Under the pieces are notes generated by a model. It saw only the letters and a program-made list of their open reading frames with translations, searched no databases and was not told the DNA's origin. Made by a program: the position numbers and the translations under genes. DNA of 7,266 nucleotides, taken from assembly GCA_003500955.1 (NCBI GenBank), contig DNQP01000066.1:1-7266 (forward strand). The letters are read 5' to 3'. Of the stretch, positions 5,517-7,266 are shown in pieces (position 1 is the first letter of the stretch; every line of letters begins with the position of its first letter). Source of the stretch: Curvibacter sp. GTDB lineage: Bacteria; Pseudomonadota; Gammaproteobacteria; Burkholderiales; Burkholderiaceae_C.

Positions 5517-6805
5517 CGCACAAGCTCTCCCTGTGGCTGGCCCATCTGCGCGACCTGCTGGTGCCCGCCGCGCCCTTTGTACTGTTGGCCGCCGGCCTGC
5601 TGGCGCTGGCCTACTGGTGGCTGGACCCCATGCCGCCGCGCCGCGTCACGCTGGCCACCGGGCCGGTACAGAGCGCCTACGAGGCATGGGGCCAGCGCTA
5701 CGCCCGACTGCTGGCCCAACAGGGCATCGAGGTGGTGCTGCGGCCCAGCCAGGGCTCGGCCGAGAACCTGGAACTGCTGCGCCGTGACGAGGTGGACCTG
5801 GGCTTTGTGCAGGGCGGCAGCGGCAGTGCCGACGAGGACGAGGAGCTCAGCGCACTGGGCAACCTCTTCGTCGAGCCGCTGTGGATCTTCTACCGCAGTG
5901 CGGGCGGGCGCCGGATCGACGGGCTGCGCGATCTGCAGCGCCTGCGCGTCAACGTGGGTACGGTGGGCAGCGGAGTGCCCGCGCTGATGCAGCAGCTGAT
6001 CGAGGCCAACGGCCTGGACCCGCGACGCATGCAACTGCTGCAGCTCGAGCCCACGCCGACGGTGGTCGCACTGCTGGACGGGCGCATCGACGCGCTGGTG
6101 TTTGCCTCGGCGCCGGAGTCGCTGCTGGTACAGATGCTGCTCAAGACCCCGGGCATCGCCCTTATGGACCTGGCGCAAAGCGAAGCCTACGCACGACGCT
6201 TCCATTTCCTCAGCCCCGTCATCCTGCCGCGCGGCGTGGTGGACCTGGCCACCGACCTACCGCCACGCGATGTGCGCCTGGTGGCCACCACCACCACGCT
6301 GCTGGCCGGCCCCGGGGTGCACCCCGCGCTGCTGCAGCTTTTCTCCCAGGCCTCGCTGCGCCTGCACCGCGGCGCCGGCTGGTTCAACCGCGCGCGCAGC
6401 TACCCGAACGCAGATCTGGCCGGCTACCCGCTGGCGCGCGAGGCCGAGCGCACCTTGCGCAACGGCGTGCCTCTGTTGCAGCGCTACCTGCCCTTCAACC
6501 TGGCCAATCTGCTGGAGCGCATGTGGCTGGCCCTGGGCCTGATCATCGCCCTGCTGCTGCCGCTGGGCCGCATCGTGCCACCGCTCTATGAGTTCCGCGT
6601 GCGTTCACGCGTGTTCCGCTGGTATGCGCAGCTGCGGCAGATCGAGGAGCGGCTGCAGAGCGGCCAGGCCACGACCGATGCCCTGATGCGCGAGCTGGAC
6701 GAACTGGAAATGCGGGTCGGTCGCATCCGCATCCCCTTGTCTTACGCCGACGAGCTCTACGCCCTGCGCCAGCACATCAGCATGGTGCGCGGCCGATTGA
6801 CTTGA
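5513..6805 (+). CDS. Membrane-anchored TAXI family solute-binding protein
   Basis: A 430-residue protein with a TAXI-type (TRAP-associated extracytoplasmic immunogenic) ligand-binding domain held between two membrane helices. Helix one is about residues 17-37. The binding domain runs about 43-325: VTLATGPVQSAYEAWGQRYA, then DEVDLGFVQGG (92-102), VNVGTVGSGVPALMQQLIEANGL (147-168 region) and LLDGRIDALVFASAPES (187-203). Helix two is about 335-355. A cytoplasmic tail of about 75 residues follows (FRVRSRVFRWYAQLRQIEER onward), rich in charged heptad-like helix and ending near RGRLT. Canonical TAXI proteins are soluble periplasmic partners of a TRAP permease; this one is doubly anchored and no permease gene is present. 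That suggests an accessory or sensing role, or service to a distant permease. It starts inside the peptidase stop codon (ATGA) and converges with the DUF1631 gene, with 8 nt between stops. Confidence 0.87.
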   Translation: MTHKLSLWLAHLRDLLVPAAPFVLLAAGLLALAYWWLDPMPPRRVTLATGPVQSAYEAWGQRYARLLAQQGIEVVLRPSQGSAENLELLRRDEVDLGFVQGGSGSADEDEELSALGNLFVEPLWIFYRSAGGRRIDGLRDLQRLRVNVGTVGSGVPALMQQLIEANGLDPRRMQLLQLEPTPTVVALLDGRIDALVFASAPESLLVQMLLKTPGIALMDLAQSEAYARRFHFLSPVILPRGVVDLATDLPPRDVRLVATTTTLLAGPGVHPALLQLFSQASLRLHRGAGWFNRARSYPNADLAGYPLAREAERTLRNGVPLLQRYLPFNLANLLERMWLALGLIIALLLPLGRIVPPLYEFRVRSRVFRWYAQLRQIEERLQSGQATTDALMRELDELEMRVGRIRIPLSYADELYALRQHISMVRGRLT

Positions 6806-6813
6806 GCCAGTGT

Positions 6814-7266
6814 TCAGGCCGGCGGGTCGGCCTGGATGTCCATGTAGACGCTGTTGCGCATGGCCAGTTCGGCCACGGCGTCGAAAGCGCGGTCGACCAC
6901 GGCGCCTTGCGACACCAGACGCAGCTGGTCCTGGGCCACGAGGCGGTCGAACATGCGTCGCGTCATCGAATGGTTGGCACCACTGCTGCTGGAGAACAGG
7001 CAGAGGCTGGCGTTGTCGCTGAGCCAGACGAGTTGCAGACGCACCCACTGCCCGCTGACCTGCAGTTCGATCCAGCTGCCGGGACGTAGCTGGTCGAGCG
7101 CCAGTTCGGCGGGCGCCATGAGCTCGAGCGGCGCCTGGTCGGTCGCCAAGTCCCGGTCCACGAGTCCCATGGGAACGGTGGCGGGAAACTCCGACGGAAA
7201 ATCCGCGGGGACGGTGGCCGCGAAGTCGCCACCGCCAGCCTCCGCGCCACCGAGATCGTCCATGAA
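6814..7266 (-). CDS. DUF1631 family protein, C-terminal part (5' end outside window)
   Basis: The last 150 residues of a larger protein; the frame is open through base 7266, so an ATG at 7263-7261 is probably internal. The recognisable part is the DUF1631 C-terminus: LRPGSWIELQVSGQWVRLQ, LVWLSDNASLCLF, then HSMTRRMFDRLVAQDQLRLV and VVDRAFDAVAELAMRNSV. Full-length members are usually several hundred residues and common in Burkholderiales and Pseudomonas. The barrel-like GSWIELQVSGQWVRLQLVW segment recalls a PilZ-like domain, but the arginine motif for cyclic-di-GMP is not evident. The first 40 or so visible residues are low-complexity, rich in G, A, D and P, and look like a linker. No function is established from this fragment. 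Confidence 0.78.
   Translation of the reverse strand, partial: FMDDLGGAEAGGGDFAATVPADFPSEFPATVPMGLVDRDLATDQAPLELMAPAELALDQLRPGSWIELQVSGQWVRLQLVWLSDNASLCLFSSSSGANHSMTRRMFDRLVAQDQLRLVSQGAVVDRAFDAVAELAMRNSVYMDIQADPPA
6815..6834. terminator. Perfect 7-bp stem-loop at a convergent junction
   Basis: CAGGCCG (6815-6821) pairs with CGGCCTG (6828-6834) around a 6-nt loop. It begins 10 nt after the TAXI gene stop and covers the last codons of the opposing DUF1631 gene. As at 2651-2676, there is no T-tract on either side. Confidence 0.4.

Noticed and set aside
5513..6805. Complete TRAP transport system
   Set aside because: No large or small TRAP permease gene is present on either side, and the protein has extra membrane anchors.
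4471..6805. Long minus-strand open frames opposite the peptidase and TAXI genes
   Set aside because: They are mirror frames of GC-rich coding sequence; the plus-strand products carry ordered family motifs.
1..7266. CRISPR array, tRNA, rRNA, insertion sequence or phage attachment site
   Set aside because: No regularly spaced repeats, RNA gene signatures, transposase motifs or flanking duplications were seen.

Overview
The window is a compact, GC-rich bacterial chromosome segment. Protein character and gene content (a chemoreceptor with the '[13 protein letters not shown]' signature, a PA0069-type radical SAM protein, a membrane-tethered TAXI protein, a DUF1631 C-terminus) suggest a betaproteobacterium of the Burkholderiales, most likely Comamonadaceae. 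This is inferred from family resemblance; there is no rRNA or other marker here. It looks like core chromosome: no transposase, integrase, tRNA, rRNA or CRISPR array is visible.

Layout. (1) 1-874, minus: N-terminal 291 residues of a methyl-accepting chemotaxis protein with about six membrane helices and no large periplasmic domain; it runs off the left edge. (2) 875-1112: divergent promoter region. (3) 1113-2632, plus: a copper-handling cluster made of a small secreted Cys/His-rich protein, a type I cupredoxin and a DUF411/CopG-like protein. (4) 2639-3727, minus: a SplB-like (PA0069 family) radical SAM protein, with a perfect LexA (SOS) box just upstream of its start. (5) 3906-4331, plus: a short RlpA lipoprotein without a SPOR domain. 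(6) 4332-4508: a non-coding spacer holding a 60-nt imperfect palindrome that looks like an interspersed repeat. (7) 4509-6805, plus: a P1-family (DmpA-like) self-processing peptidase overlapping by ATGA a TAXI-type solute-binding protein with a membrane anchor at each end. (8) 6814-7266, minus: C-terminal part of a DUF1631 protein running off the right edge.

How the parts relate. The three genes at 1113-2632 are probably a periplasmic copper-tolerance unit; the export ATPase, multicopper oxidase and sensor kinase usually found with such genes are absent from this window. The radical SAM gene is probably induced by DNA damage. The peptidase and TAXI protein are translationally coupled and may form a functional pair, but no TRAP permease is present, so a sensing or accessory role for the TAXI protein is as likely as transport. 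Both convergent junctions (2632/2639 and 6805/6814) have only 6-8 nt between stop codons, and each carries a perfect GC-rich stem-loop inside the 3' end of the minus-strand gene. The rlpA and P1 peptidase genes both have a -10-like hexamer 6-7 nt before the ATG and no Shine-Dalgarno sequence, which suggests leaderless transcripts.
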